From assembly GCA_963695805.1 (NCBI GenBank), contig CAVOHV010000010.1:1-64000 (forward strand): a stretch of 64,000 nt of DNA. Reading direction: 5' to 3'. Below the pieces are notes generated by a model, which searched no databases, was not told the DNA's origin, and worked only from the letters and a program-made list of their open reading frames with translations. Shown one piece after another: positions 1-9,286 of the stretch. Source of the DNA: DASUPK01 sp963695805 (GTDB lineage Bacteria; Actinomycetota; Thermoleophilia; Solirubrobacterales; 70-9). The stretch's first letter is position 1. Every line of letters starts with the position of its first letter. The position numbers and the translations under genes were made by a program.

Positions 1-752
1 AGTACGTCCGGTAGGCGAGGCGGTGCATAAGGCCAAGATCGCTCTGGCGGGCGAATTCACTCCGGCGCGCGAAGAGGTCAGCGTGCTTGGCACGGATCTG
101 GCGATAGACGTGGCGGTAGCGGCGGCGGTGCTCCTCGTTGCCCGAGCGCTCGTGCTTGCGGTACTCGTGGGTGACCCGGTCGATCTGTAGTCCGCGCCAG
201 CCCTTCTCCAGTGCGCTCAGGCAGAAGTCCCAGTCCTCGTAGCCGTCGATCGCCGGGTCGAAGCCGCCGGCCTCCTCCCAGCACTTCCGCCTGACCAGGC
301 CGAGCTGCGCGCCGGCGATCGAGCGGTGCAGCAGGATGTAGGGGTCGAAGTCGGGGAAGCGCAGGACGCCCGACCAGGTTCCGATCAGCTTCATCAGGCC
401 GTAGCAGTAGCCCACTTGCCCGGTCGGCCTCGAGCGGGGGGCGCAGCACGTCGAGCGCGTCCACGGTGAGCAGGTCGTCGGCGTCGACCATCAGCAGCAG
501 GTCGGAGTCCGAGTTCTCGAACCCGGCGTTGCGGGCTGCGGCGACCCCGGCGTTCTGCTGCCGGATCACCTCGACACCGGCCGGCACGTCATCGAGAGCG
601 CGCAGGGTCTCCTCGTCGGTCGACCCATCGTCGACCACGACCACCCCCGGGGGCCCGCCATGCTGACCGAGGGCCCGCTCGACCGACTCGAGCACGAAGC
701 GGCCGTGGTTGTAGCACGGGATCACCACCGTGATGTCGCTGTGGCGGGCCAT
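1..752 (-). pseudogene. Family 2 glycosyltransferase, frame broken, runs off left edge
   Basis: The ATG at 752 opens a GT-A type family 2 glycosyltransferase: VVIPCYNHG near residue 9, VVDDGSTD near 38 and the metal-binding MVDADD near 88. Around 415-440 the frame shifts. The continuation in another frame still reads as the same family (GYCYGLMKLIG, FDPAIDGYEDWDFCL) and stays open to the window edge, while the original frame stops at 78. A run of six G at 436-441 sits at the break, so either a sequencing indel or a real mutation is possible. It diverges from the thioesterase at 801 with 48 bases between starts. It probably belongs with the glycan genes at 1374-7336; the acceptor is unknown. 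Confidence 0.75.
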
Positions 753-800
753 GGTCGGGGCTGAGAGTGGCTACCGTCGGCCGCACTAGGATCGCAACCG

Positions 801-1316
801 ATGACTGAGGATCGCGATCCGCGTCCCGTTTCCAGGTCGAGCTCCGAGCTGATCCGGTGGATGAGCATCCAGGACGCGAATTCGGCGGGTTTTGTGCACG
901 GCGGGGTCGTGATGCGGATGTGTGACGAAGTCGCAGGGATCGCCGCCATCCGCCATTCGGGCAGTCGGGTGGTGACCGCGGGAGTGGACCGAATGACCTT
1001 TACGGAGGCGGTGCACGTCGGAGAGCTCCTGAGATGCCGGGCCTGCGTGAACGCGGCCTGGCGGACCTCGATGGAGGTCGGGGTTCGGGTCGAAGCCGAG
1101 AACGCCCCCACCGCGGAGGTGCGTCACACCAGCACCGCCTACCTGACCATGGTGGCGGTGAACGAGGATGGCGAGCCCATCGAGGTACCGCCTCTGATCC
1201 CCGACACGCCGGACCAGGAGCGCCGCCAACGCGAGGCCGAGACGCGCAGGCGGAACCGCCTATTGGAGCGGGAGGAGATTCTCGAGGCGCGGCAACACGA
1301 GGGGGCGAGAGGCTAG
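801..1316 (+). CDS. Acyl-CoA thioesterase, hotdog fold
   Basis: A 171-residue protein of the YciA/ACOT type of acyl-CoA hydrolase. The hotdog signature is near residues 25-45 (DANSAGFVHGGVVMRMCDE), followed by the usual beta-sheet stretch (RVVTAGVDRMTF) to about residue 125. The family hydrolyses acyl-CoA to free acid and CoA in the cytoplasm. The last 45 residues are a charged Arg/Glu-rich helix (RRQREAETRRRNRLLERE) beyond the normal domain end. The ATG at 801 has a weak AGG eight bases upstream. It does not form an obvious operon with the glycan genes that follow 57 bases downstream. Chain-length preference cannot be read from the sequence. Confidence 0.88.
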   Translation: MTEDRDPRPVSRSSSELIRWMSIQDANSAGFVHGGVVMRMCDEVAGIAAIRHSGSRVVTAGVDRMTFTEAVHVGELLRCRACVNAAWRTSMEVGVRVEAENAPTAEVRHTSTAYLTMVAVNEDGEPIEVPPLIPDTPDQERRQREAETRRRNRLLEREEILEARQHEGARG

Positions 1317-1373
1317 GCCCGCGCGAGCCGCTCCCGCACTCCTATCCTTCCCCTGCCTCTACAGCACGCATCG

Positions 1374-2579
1374 ATGCCGATCACCGCCGACAGGTCAACC
1401 GAGGAACCGAAGTGGACGAGCGCCGACGGCGTTCGCACGACCGTCGTACTTCCCGCCTACAACGAGGGCGCTGCCCTGCCACACGTCCTGGACGAGCTTG
1501 GCGAGTACCTCGACGACAGCTACGAGGTCCTCGTCGTGGACGACGGCTCAACCGACGACACGGCCGACGTTGCCGAGGCCTACCCGGTCCGCCTCGTGCA
1601 GCACTCGTCCAATCGGGGCAAAGGGGTCGCGATCCGGACCGGCATCGCCGAGGCGCAGGGCGAGAACGTCGTGATCATGGACGCTGATGCGACCTACCCG
1701 GTGCCCGCGATCAAGGAGATGGTCGAGCTGCTCGACGATCACGACCTGGTGCGCGGCGTTCGCGAGTCCGATGCGGCGAGCATGCCCGTCGTCAACCGCC
1801 TCGGCAACTGGCTCTTCAACAAGCTGCTCGCGATCAGCCACGGGTTGGAGGGCAGCGACCACCTCAGCGGCCTGTACGCCATCCGCCGCACGGCCGCGGT
1901 GAAGCTCGGCACCGAGGCCCGCGGCTTCGACATCGAGACCGAGATCGGGATCAAGGCACGCGCCCGTGGCCTGCGGGAAGCAACGATCCCCATCTCCTAT
2001 CTCCCACGGGTTGGCGAGAAGAAGCTAAGCCCTTGGGGTGACGGCCTCCGCATCGTCGGCCGGGTGATCGTGCTCCTGCTGATTTACAACCCGACCCTGA
2101 CCTTCATCGTGCCCGGCCTGATCCTGATGGGGATCACGATCAGCGGGGCGATCCTGCTCTCGAGCGGTCCAGCCACCCCCTTCTTCTTGGGGCTGGACAA
2201 GAACAGCTTCATAGTCGCCGCGATCGGGGTCCTGGCCGCGTTCCAGCTGATCATCCTCGGCGTCGCCGCGGCGCTCTATGGGGTGGAGGCCGGAAAGCAA
2301 CCGCCATGGTGGCTACTGCGGGTGATCTCGGTGCGCGTCCGGGTCGTAGTCGGGCTCGTCGGAATCTTCGTGATGATCGGCTCGCTCGCGAAGCTGATTC
2401 AGCTCACGATCCAATGGGCGGGGAACAACCCGTTCACCGACACCAGGGCCCTCGTTCTCTCGACCAGCTTCCTGGTGTTGGGTCTGCAGATCCTCTCTGC
2501 GGTGCTCTTCATCTCGATCTTCAGCGGCCGGATCAGTCGCCTCGCAGAGGAAGGCTCCACGCGCTGGTCTCGGTCGTAG
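1374..2579 (+). CDS. Polyprenyl-phosphate glycosyltransferase-like GT2 with C-terminal membrane domain
   Basis: 401 residues. Residues 20-230 form a GT2 domain: VVLPAYNEG near 25, VVDDGSTDDTAD near 54, the DxD MDADATYP near 100 and QSS-region NRGKG. This arrangement resembles dolichyl/undecaprenyl-phosphate glucosyl- or mannosyltransferases (DPM1/GtrB class), which load a lipid carrier on the cytoplasmic side. Four or so hydrophobic segments follow (about 230-390), consistent with membrane anchoring. The 3' end overlaps the next glycosyltransferase by 16 bases, indicating one transcript and coupled translation. The donor sugar is not deducible. Confidence 0.85.
   Translation: MPITADRSTEEPKWTSADGVRTTVVLPAYNEGAALPHVLDELGEYLDDSYEVLVVDDGSTDDTADVAEAYPVRLVQHSSNRGKGVAIRTGIAEAQGENVVIMDADATYPVPAIKEMVELLDDHDLVRGVRESDAASMPVVNRLGNWLFNKLLAISHGLEGSDHLSGLYAIRRTAAVKLGTEARGFDIETEIGIKARARGLREATIPISYLPRVGEKKLSPWGDGLRIVGRVIVLLLIYNPTLTFIVPGLILMGITISGAILLSSGPATPFFLGLDKNSFIVAAIGVLAAFQLIILGVAAALYGVEAGKQPPWWLLRVISVRVRVVVGLVGIFVMIGSLAKLIQLTIQWAGNNPFTDTRALVLSTSFLVLGLQILSAVLFISIFSGRISRLAEEGSTRWSRS
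2546..2566 (+). promoter_or_regulatory. Strong ribosome binding site before a probable CTG start
   Basis: AGAGGAAGG at 2546-2554 lies nine bases before CTG 2564-2566. In the frame of the following glycosyltransferase no ATG, GTG or TTG occurs near the homologous N-terminus. CTG gives M-VSVVVVNYNG, exactly where family 2 enzymes normally begin. Confidence 0.55.
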
Positions 2580-3577
2580 TCGTCAACTACAACGGCGTCG
2601 ACTCGCTCGCCCGCTGCCTCGACGCCCTTGTGGAGGACGCAGACGATGCGATCGCGGAAGTCCTGGTGGTGGACAACGCCTCATCCGACGGCAGCGGCGC
2701 GATCGCCGAGGCTGCCGCCGAGCGGCACGAGTCGGTGAGGCTGCTGCGGTCCCCGACCAACCGCGGCTACGCCGGAGCAGTCAACCTCGCGCTCGCGGAG
2801 GCCCGTGGCAGATACGTCGCCGTCCTCAACATGGACGTGGTCGTCGGCGCCGGCTGGCTCGACCCGCTGATCGGCTTCCTCGAGGAAACTCCGGATGCCG
2901 GGGCTGTCTGCCCTCTGATCGTGCTCCAGTCCGATCCGGGCCGGATCAACGCCGCTGGGCAGAGCATCCACGTCACCGGACTCGGCTTCAACCGCTGGTT
3001 GGGGGAACCCCGCGAGCGCGCCGGCATCCAACCGCTTGGGGTAAGTGGCCTGCACGGTGCCGCGTTCCTGATCCGGCGCGAGCTCTTCGAAGGGATCGGC
3101 GGCTGGGACGAGAGCGGCTTCCTCTACCACGAGGATGTCGAGCTCTCCTGGCTCCTGCGAGTGGCCGGCAAGGAGATCTACTGCGTGCCCGCCTCAACCG
3201 TCAGCCACGACTACCACCTCACGATGTTTCCCCACAAGCTGTTCCTGCTCGAGCGGAACCGCTGGTCGATGCTGCTCGCCAACACCCGCGTGTCGACCAG
3301 GCTCGCGCTCTCGCCTCTGCTCGCACTGAGTGAGTTAATGATGTGGGGCTACTGCCTGCTCCGCGGGCGCTCGTTCCTGCGGGCGAAGCTCGACAGCTAC
3401 CGCTGGATCTCGGGAAACCTCGAGCGAATCCGGCAGCGCCGGCGGCTCGTCCAGTCGGTCCGCCGCCGCTCAGACTGGGCCGTCCTGCGCCGCCTGGACT
3501 GGGGCTATCCGCTCGATCAGTTCGCGACGCTGGGGCGCGAGCGCGGGCAGTCCGAGCGCGACCGGATCGGGGCTTAG
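2564..3577 (+). CDS. Family 2 glycosyltransferase, rhamnosyltransferase-like, probable CTG start
   Basis: About 337 residues. GT2 hallmarks: VSVVVVNYNG at the N-terminus, VVDNASSDGS near 34, NRGYAGAVN near 65, the DxD-equivalent LNMDVVV near 90, and the acceptor-side motif FLYHEDVELSW near 188, typical of WbbL/RfbF-type rhamnosyl- or galactofuranosyltransferases. A C-terminal extension carries a hydrophobic helix (LALSPLLALSELMMWGYCLL) and an Arg-rich tail. The upstream gene ends 16 bases inside this one. The start was placed at CTG because it follows a good Shine-Dalgarno sequence and matches the family N-terminus; longer in-frame starts would add 85 residues of translated upstream gene. Likely adds a deoxyhexose to a lipid-linked glycan. 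Confidence 0.82.
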   Translation: MVSVVVVNYNGVDSLARCLDALVEDADDAIAEVLVVDNASSDGSGAIAEAAAERHESVRLLRSPTNRGYAGAVNLALAEARGRYVAVLNMDVVVGAGWLDPLIGFLEETPDAGAVCPLIVLQSDPGRINAAGQSIHVTGLGFNRWLGEPRERAGIQPLGVSGLHGAAFLIRRELFEGIGGWDESGFLYHEDVELSWLLRVAGKEIYCVPASTVSHDYHLTMFPHKLFLLERNRWSMLLANTRVSTRLALSPLLALSELMMWGYCLLRGRSFLRAKLDSYRWISGNLERIRQRRRLVQSVRRRSDWAVLRRLDWGYPLDQFATLGRERGQSERDRIGA

Positions 3578-3632
3578 TCAGCGAGAGCGGGGCTTAGGCC
3601 CGCTTTCGGCCCGACTCCATATCCTCTCCCGC

Positions 3633-6026
3633 TTGTCTCTCTTCCTCGGAACCTACCTCTCTGCAGGGATAATCCTGCTCTCCTCCCTGCTTGTCGGCCG
3701 GGCGGTGCTGCTTGCGCTGGGCCGCCATCGAGCCTCGTTCCTCGAGGGGCCCGTGGGCCTCGCCATCCTCATCCTGATCTGCACGGTCGCCATCCGGCTG
3801 CCGGGCGACGCCGCCACCTCCCTGGCCGCCTCCGCGATCGTCGTCGTCGCCTCGGTCGGCTTCCTGATCGTCCGCCGCGAGGCGATCCTCGGCCCGGCCG
3901 TCGGCCTCGCGCTGCCGGTGGCCCTGCTTGCTGGATTCCTCGCCTCCCTTCCCTTCATCGCCAGCGGCCACCTCGGGATTCCGGGCGTGGGCCTGAACAA
4001 CGACATGGCGATGCATCTGGTCGACACCGACTACCTGCTCGACCCGCACGGCCCGCAGCCACAGAGCATCGTCAACGGGTACCCGGTGGGGCCCCACAGC
4101 CTGGTCGCGACGGTCGCCAACCTGCTCGGCACCGAGCCGCTGCAGGCCTGGCTTGGGCTCCTGCTTGCCGCCCCAATGCTCACCGCGATCGCGTCGCTGG
4201 GTGCGCTGCGGAAGCTTCCCGGCTGGCGACACATCCTCGGCGCCGTCCTGGTCGGGCTCGCCTACCTGACCGCTTCGGTGCTCGGGATCGCCGGGTTCAA
4301 GGAACTGATCGCCGGCATGTTCCTGATCGCCTTCGCGCTGGGACTGCGGCAGATCGAGCGAGAACCCGACGGCCGGATCGCGATCGTGATCGGGCTCGCC
4401 CTGCTCACGGCCGCGATGGTCCCGGTTTACAGCCTGCCCGGCGTCGCCTGGCTTGCGATCACGGCGGGGCTCTGGGTGCTCGCTCACCTGCTCCGCATCC
4501 GGGCGGAGAGCGGTCCGCAGGGCGTGCGGCAGGCGGTGCGCGCCTCGATGCCGATCGTGATCCCGGCCGCGATCCTCCTTGTAGTCATAGGGCTGGTCGA
4601 GCTGCCGAAGGTGATCGACTTCATCCAGTCGGGCTCGATCGGCAACGTCGCGGACACCAACAGCAAGCTCCGCTACGTCGTCTCGCCCCTCGAGACCCTC
4701 GGGGCCTGGCCGAGCGGCAACTGGCTGCTTGGCACTCATGACTTCTCCCATGCCTGGACCTACTGGCTCTTCGGGCTGATCGGGCTCGCCGGGCTCACTG
4801 TCGGACTGGCCTGGTGGATCGGGCGCCGGGACTATGCGGTCCCTGCCGCCGTCGTCTCCGGGCTCGTCATCTATCTCGGGACGAAGTACGTCGAGGACGG
4901 CGGCCTCTACATCCTCGCCAAGGCGGTCGTCGTGCCGGCCTCGGTCGTGATGCTGCTCGCCGTCGTGGCGCTGCTGGCCCCGGGTGGGGGCCTGGGGAGG
5001 CGAGTCTTCGCCGTGGTCTTCATTGCCCTCGCGGCGTACTCGTCCTTCCTCGCCTTACGCGACACGGTCGTGGCATCCACAGATCGCCTGGACCAGCTGG
5101 CCGAGTTCCGGAGCCGGGTCGCGGGACAGAGGGTGCTCGCCCTCACCAGCGACCGCTTCACCGACTACGCCCTGCGGACCGCCACGGTCTACAGCCCCGC
5201 TTACAACTCCGAGATCAGGGTGCCGTCGACCCCCGCCAAGACCCAGCGCCTGCCGGTCGACTTCGACTCCGTGCCCTTCGACGTCCTCAATCAGTTTCCG
5301 TACGCGGTGACCACCAGCGCCGTCTACCAGAGCCAGGCGCCCCCGGGCTGGACCCTTGCCGCCTCGAACGGCTCCTACAGACTCTGGAGGCGCACCGGAA
5401 CGACCCCGAACGTGTCGATCCTCGCGGAGGAGGCGAGACCGGGCCGAGTCTTCCGCTGCAAGAATCCGAAGTTCCGCCGGGTTCTCGCGGGCGGGGGCGA
5501 GGCGGTGGTCTGGCCCCGGCCGGTGATCGCCAAACGGCTCTACTGGCAGGCGGGGGCGGGCGGCGGTCTCGTGGCCGAGGGCGGCGTCAGCTCCCCCAAG
5601 CGCGGGTCTCTCGACAACAACCTTTCTCCGGGGCAGACCGCCAGCCAGACGATCAATCTGCCGCCAGGACAGTGGAAGCTCTCCATCCAGTACGTCAGTC
5701 CGGTGACCGGGATCGAGGTGAGGGCCCCAGGGCTCGCGACGCCCCTTCCCGCCGGCATGGACGCCGCGATCCCATATCGCCCCGACCAGGGCCCCTACTG
5801 GCCCGCGGGCGAGGTGACCAGCAAGGGCGGTCCGATCACCGTCAGCGTCCAGGCTGACGACGTCAACTTCCTGCAGAAGGTGCTGGGGGTCGACGCCCCC
5901 GCCGTGATCGGCAACCTGACGGCCGTCAACCGCACCGGCTTCCGGACGGTCCCGACGGCATCCGCGTGCGGCCTCTACGTCGACCACATCATCGGCGGCA
6001 ACGTCGCCAGCAGGCCTGGACGGTAA
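3633..6026 (+). CDS. Polytopic membrane protein, GT-C-like, with large C-terminal extracytoplasmic domain
   Basis: 797 residues from a TTG start with no clear ribosome binding site. The first 480 residues contain about 12-13 hydrophobic segments. The first long loop carries an acidic motif (NNDMAMH near 130) and NGYPVGPHS near 148, placed as in GT-C sugar transferases that use lipid-linked donors outside the membrane. Residues 490-797 are soluble, with a beta-rich end (WKLSIQYVSPVTG) that may bind carbohydrate. It lies 55 bases after the rhamnosyltransferase-like gene and before a nucleotide-sugar dehydrogenase, so a role in surface polysaccharide building is likely. The family was not identified with certainty; a flippase or an uncharacterised membrane protein are alternatives. 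Confidence 0.7.
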   Translation: MSLFLGTYLSAGIILLSSLLVGRAVLLALGRHRASFLEGPVGLAILILICTVAIRLPGDAATSLAASAIVVVASVGFLIVRREAILGPAVGLALPVALLAGFLASLPFIASGHLGIPGVGLNNDMAMHLVDTDYLLDPHGPQPQSIVNGYPVGPHSLVATVANLLGTEPLQAWLGLLLAAPMLTAIASLGALRKLPGWRHILGAVLVGLAYLTASVLGIAGFKELIAGMFLIAFALGLRQIEREPDGRIAIVIGLALLTAAMVPVYSLPGVAWLAITAGLWVLAHLLRIRAESGPQGVRQAVRASMPIVIPAAILLVVIGLVELPKVIDFIQSGSIGNVADTNSKLRYVVSPLETLGAWPSGNWLLGTHDFSHAWTYWLFGLIGLAGLTVGLAWWIGRRDYAVPAAVVSGLVIYLGTKYVEDGGLYILAKAVVVPASVVMLLAVVALLAPGGGLGRRVFAVVFIALAAYSSFLALRDTVVASTDRLDQLAEFRSRVAGQRVLALTSDRFTDYALRTATVYSPAYNSEIRVPSTPAKTQRLPVDFDSVPFDVLNQFPYAVTTSAVYQSQAPPGWTLAASNGSYRLWRRTGTTPNVSILAEEARPGRVFRCKNPKFRRVLAGGGEAVVWPRPVIAKRLYWQAGAGGGLVAEGGVSSPKRGSLDNNLSPGQTASQTINLPPGQWKLSIQYVSPVTGIEVRAPGLATPLPAGMDAAIPYRPDQGPYWPAGEVTSKGGPITVSVQADDVNFLQKVLGVDAPAVIGNLTAVNRTGFRTVPTASACGLYVDHIIGGNVASRPGR

Positions 6027-6088
6027 GGCACGCCAGCAGGCAAGGAGGAATCCAGCGGGAAATAGGCGCGTCCCTACACTTCCTTCGC

Positions 6089-7336
6089 ATGAAGGTAGGA
6101 GTCGTGGGGCTGGGGTACGTGGGGCTGCCGTTGGCGGTCGCCTTCGCCGAGGAGGGTCACGACGTGGCCGGCCTCGATGCCGACCCGCGCAAGATCGACG
6201 CGCTGGCGGAGCACAAGAGCTACATCGAGGACGTTCCCTCGGAGCGTCTCGCGGCGCTGGATGGGCGCCTCACCGCCACGAGCCGCTACGCGGACCTGGG
6301 CTCCTGCGACGCCGTGATCATCTGCGTCCCGACGCCGCTGACCAACTCGCGCGAGCCCGACCTTAGCTACATGATCGACGCCGCCACCTCGCTGGCCGCG
6401 GTGATGCAGAAGGGCCAGTTGGTGGTGCTCGAGTCAACCACCTATCCGGGCACGACGAGGGAGCGCCTCCGCCCGATCTTGGAGGAGTCCGGCCTGGCCG
6501 CGGGCCGCGACTTCCACCTCGCCTTCTCTCCCGAGCGGATCGACCCCGGCCGGACCGACTACACGATCCGGACCACCCCCAAGGTGGTCGGTGGGCTCAC
6601 GAAGGAGTGCACCGCGCGTGCGGTCGCGCTCTACAGCCAGATCTGTGACCAGGTGATCGAGGTCTCCACCCCGGACGCCGCCGAGCTGACCAAGCTGCTC
6701 GAGAACATCTTCCGCTCGGTCAACATCGCGCTGGTCAACGAGCTGGCGATGCTCTGTGAGCGGCTCGAGGTCGATGTCTGGGAGGTCGTCGAGGCCGCCG
6801 CCTCGAAGCCCTTCGGGTTCATGCGCTTCGACCCGGGACCGGGCATGGGCGGCCACTGCCTGCCGGTCGATCCCTTCTACCTCTCCTACAAGGCCAGGGA
6901 GCACGACTTCTACACCGAGTTCATCGAGCTCGCCGGGAAGATCAACCAGAACCAGCCGCAGTGGTGCGTGCGGCGGATCGAGCGGGCGCTGAACGAGGTC
7001 GCCAAGCCCACCAACGGCTCCAAGGTGGTCCTGCTCGGGGTCTCTTACAAGGCCGGCGTCGGCGACATGCGGGAGTCCCCCGCCCTGAAGATCATCCACC
7101 TGCTTCGTGACCTCGGCGCCGACGTCACCTACCACGACCCGCACGTACCCGAGCTGATCGACCTCGAGCTCTCCTCGGCGCCGCTCGAGGAGTCGCTGGC
7201 GGCCGCCGACCTGGTCTGCATCGTCACCGCGCACCCGTCGGTCGACTACGGCGACGTGGTCGAGCGGTCCCCGCTCGTCCTCGATTTCCGGGGCGTCACG
7301 CGCGGGATTTCCTCCGAGAAGCTCGTTCGCCTCTAG
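6089..7336 (+). CDS. UDP-N-acetylhexosamine / UDP-sugar 6-dehydrogenase
   Basis: 415 residues. N-terminal Rossmann motif GLGYVGLPLA (7-16), NAD domain motifs CVPTPLTNS and ESTTYPGTTRE, FSPERIDPG near 147, the central helix, and the catalytic cysteine C257 in GGHCLPVDP. The C-terminal UDP-binding domain contains GVSYKAGVGDMRESPA. The family oxidises the C6 hydroxyl of a UDP-hexose to the uronate with two NAD. The motifs SYIEDV and PGTTRE fit the WbpA/WecC group (UDP-GlcNAc or UDP-ManNAc) better than plain UDP-glucose dehydrogenase; the substrate is an inference. ATG 6089 was chosen because longer frames only add non-homologous residues. Its stop abuts the convergent lipoprotein gene with no gap. 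Confidence 0.9.
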   Translation: MKVGVVGLGYVGLPLAVAFAEEGHDVAGLDADPRKIDALAEHKSYIEDVPSERLAALDGRLTATSRYADLGSCDAVIICVPTPLTNSREPDLSYMIDAATSLAAVMQKGQLVVLESTTYPGTTRERLRPILEESGLAAGRDFHLAFSPERIDPGRTDYTIRTTPKVVGGLTKECTARAVALYSQICDQVIEVSTPDAAELTKLLENIFRSVNIALVNELAMLCERLEVDVWEVVEAAASKPFGFMRFDPGPGMGGHCLPVDPFYLSYKAREHDFYTEFIELAGKINQNQPQWCVRRIERALNEVAKPTNGSKVVLLGVSYKAGVGDMRESPALKIIHLLRDLGADVTYHDPHVPELIDLELSSAPLEESLAAADLVCIVTAHPSVDYGDVVERSPLVLDFRGVTRGISSEKLVRL

Positions 7337-8341
7337 CTAGCGCCTGGTCCCGAGGAAGGAGATGTGCCCCTCGGCGTGGGCGACGGACGGCCCGCTCCCG
7401 ATCCGGCGCACCGAGCAGGGCTTGCCCCTCCGGCAGCGGACGGCGATCGTCTCGGCGCCGCCCTCCGTGGCGACCAGGAGATCCCCCGCGCGCACGCCGA
7501 CCATGCCCAGCTGCGCGGCCGTGAGGCGCAGGATGGAATCGGTCCCGGGATGCGGGTTGCCGGGCACGCCGCGGTCGGCCAGATAGGCGGCACCGTTCGG
7601 CTTCAGGCGCGGGACGAAACCCAGGGCCTCGATTCCGATATCGCCGCCGGTTGGCAGGGTGGGCGTGGCGATGGTCGTGGCGCTCCCATCGGGCTTGAAG
7701 GCGTAGATCGCGCCGCCGAGCTCGTCCACCGCGATCAGGCGCCCGCCGAAGCGCCCGAAGCTGCGCGGCGCCACCGCCATTCCTCCCTCGACCACCGGGC
7801 CGCGGCGGGTGAGGGTCCTGATCCGACCGCGACAGTCGATCGCGTACAGCGTCGTCCGATTGTTCGCGGTCCCGGCGACGAGCAGCCGGTGCCCGAAGGT
7901 GCCCACCCTGTCGAAGGCGATCGCACCGAGGAAGGGGCTCGGCGGCGCGACGAGGTCGGAGGCCGCGCCCCGCCTGGTGATCCGCACGACACGATCGGGG
8001 TTGTCGCCGATCGCGAAGGCGTCGTCGCGCTGGAAGGAGCAGCGGGACTTTGGCAAGCGGACCCCCGGGGAGACCGCCAGGTAGGACTCGCCGGCGGTGG
8101 GCAGATACGCCCCGGGGCCCGTCTGGTGCGTGAAGGGGACGAGGCCCGCCCCGCCGAACAGCTCGAGCCCGCCACCGACCGCGGCAACCAGCCGTCCGTC
8201 GCTCCTCGGGCCTGCGACGTCGACGATCCCCGGAGCGAACTGGACCGGCTGCCAGCTCACCTGCGCGGGAGCACGATCAGCGCCGCAGGACGCGAGCAGG
8301 CACGCCAGCGCCGCGACGGCCAACGCGCTCGATCGAGGCAT
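7337..8341 (-). CDS. Putative lipoprotein with beta-propeller-like repeats
   Basis: 334 residues. The N-terminus has a hydrophobic signal followed by the lipobox LLASC, so the mature protein should be a lipid-anchored surface protein beginning at about C19. The rest has repeated short segments such as GGRLIAVDELG, HRLLVAGTANN and GDLLVATEGG, each a beta-strand pattern ending in a turn, similar to NHL/WD-like propellers that bind ligands or act as sensors. Cysteines near 82, 175 and the C-terminus (RCRRGKPC) may form disulfides. No enzyme motif was recognised. It converges on the dehydrogenase gene at 7336 with zero intergenic bases. Confidence 0.65.
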   Translation of the reverse strand: MPRSSALAVAALACLLASCGADRAPAQVSWQPVQFAPGIVDVAGPRSDGRLVAAVGGGLELFGGAGLVPFTHQTGPGAYLPTAGESYLAVSPGVRLPKSRCSFQRDDAFAIGDNPDRVVRITRRGAASDLVAPPSPFLGAIAFDRVGTFGHRLLVAGTANNRTTLYAIDCRGRIRTLTRRGPVVEGGMAVAPRSFGRFGGRLIAVDELGGAIYAFKPDGSATTIATPTLPTGGDIGIEALGFVPRLKPNGAAYLADRGVPGNPHPGTDSILRLTAAQLGMVGVRAGDLLVATEGGAETIAVRCRRGKPCSVRRIGSGPSVAHAEGHISFLGTRR

Positions 8342-8413
8342 AGCCGCAGCCTACGACCCGGATCGCCCCGCAGGCGTTAAGCCGAGCCCGACGGGATTAG
8401 GGTAGGGACCCGG

Positions 8414-9286
8414 ATGACCGATCCGAAGGCCGAGGCAAAGGACATGTTGGGCGGCGACTACGAGGCGCGCGTCCTCGAGCCCTCGCCGCCGGCCGTCACC
8501 GAGCCGCCCTACACGGACGACCCAGTGGAACCCGGAGAGGTCCCCGAGGGCCGGGACCTGGTCTCGCCCGTCCACAACCGCGGCGACCTGACCTGGGACG
8601 AGATCGCGAGCCAGGATCCCGACCTGGCGCCGTGGTGCGCCGAGCGCTGGCTCGGGGCCTGGAAGCGGCTCGAGCCGCTGCCGGCGGCCTTTGCCGAGAC
8701 GCGCGACGCACTCCACAAGGTGGCGGAGGCCGTCGTCTCTCCCGCCCGCCTGCCGCCCGGCGAGATCTCGCTGCGCTACACGCGCGGCGGCTTCGGCACT
8801 CCCTTCTTCGAGGAGGACGGCCAGGACTGCCAGGTTCGAGTCGCAGATGGTGAGCTTGTTCGCCAACGCGGCAGGGACGAGACCACCGAGCCGCTGCCGC
8901 CCGAGGTCGATGCGGCGGCCACGAGCGCGCTTGGGGACTTCTACGGCTTCGGCTGCTCGGTGCTCGAGCAGCTGCGGGCCGATGAGGTCGACGGTGACCC
9001 CTCGAAGGTCGTCCTCTGGCCCCAGCACTTCGACATCGCCCTCGATCTCGGCTCGGAGACGGCGGGCGAGCGGGCGACGATCGGAGCGTCGCCCGGAGAT
9101 GAGAACCACTCCGAGCCCTACCTCTACGTCACCCCGTGGACGGCCGATGTCTCGGGGGAGCTCTGGCAAGCCCAGGGCTTTGAGGGCGCCGAGCTCGGGT
9201 ACGCCGAGCTGTTGGCGGCGCCCGACCAGCGGCGGGCTGCCCTCGACTTCCTCCGCGAGCGGTATCGGGCCCTGCAGCAGCAGTGA
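8414..9286 (+). CDS. Unknown soluble protein, translationally coupled to a protease
   Basis: 290 residues, no signal peptide or membrane segment seen. The first 60 residues are acidic and proline-rich. A conserved-looking core runs from residue 75 (WLGAWKRLEPLPAAFAETR) through ISLRYTRGGFGTPFFEE near 118 to a C-terminal Trp/Glu-rich region. I believe this resembles an uncharacterised actinobacterial family with an RxxxGGFGTP motif, but I cannot name it. Its TGA overlaps the GTG of the following trypsin-like protease (GTGA at 9283-9286), which implies co-expression. A role as cytoplasmic partner of the protease is a guess only. Confidence 0.6.
   Translation: MTDPKAEAKDMLGGDYEARVLEPSPPAVTEPPYTDDPVEPGEVPEGRDLVSPVHNRGDLTWDEIASQDPDLAPWCAERWLGAWKRLEPLPAAFAETRDALHKVAEAVVSPARLPPGEISLRYTRGGFGTPFFEEDGQDCQVRVADGELVRQRGRDETTEPLPPEVDAAATSALGDFYGFGCSVLEQLRADEVDGDPSKVVLWPQHFDIALDLGSETAGERATIGASPGDENHSEPYLYVTPWTADVSGELWQAQGFEGAELGYAELLAAPDQRRAALDFLRERYRALQQQ

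Noticed and set aside
3594..4751. 385-codon minus-strand frame
   Set aside because: Shadow of the polytopic membrane protein; composition is Gln/Glu/Arg-rich low complexity.
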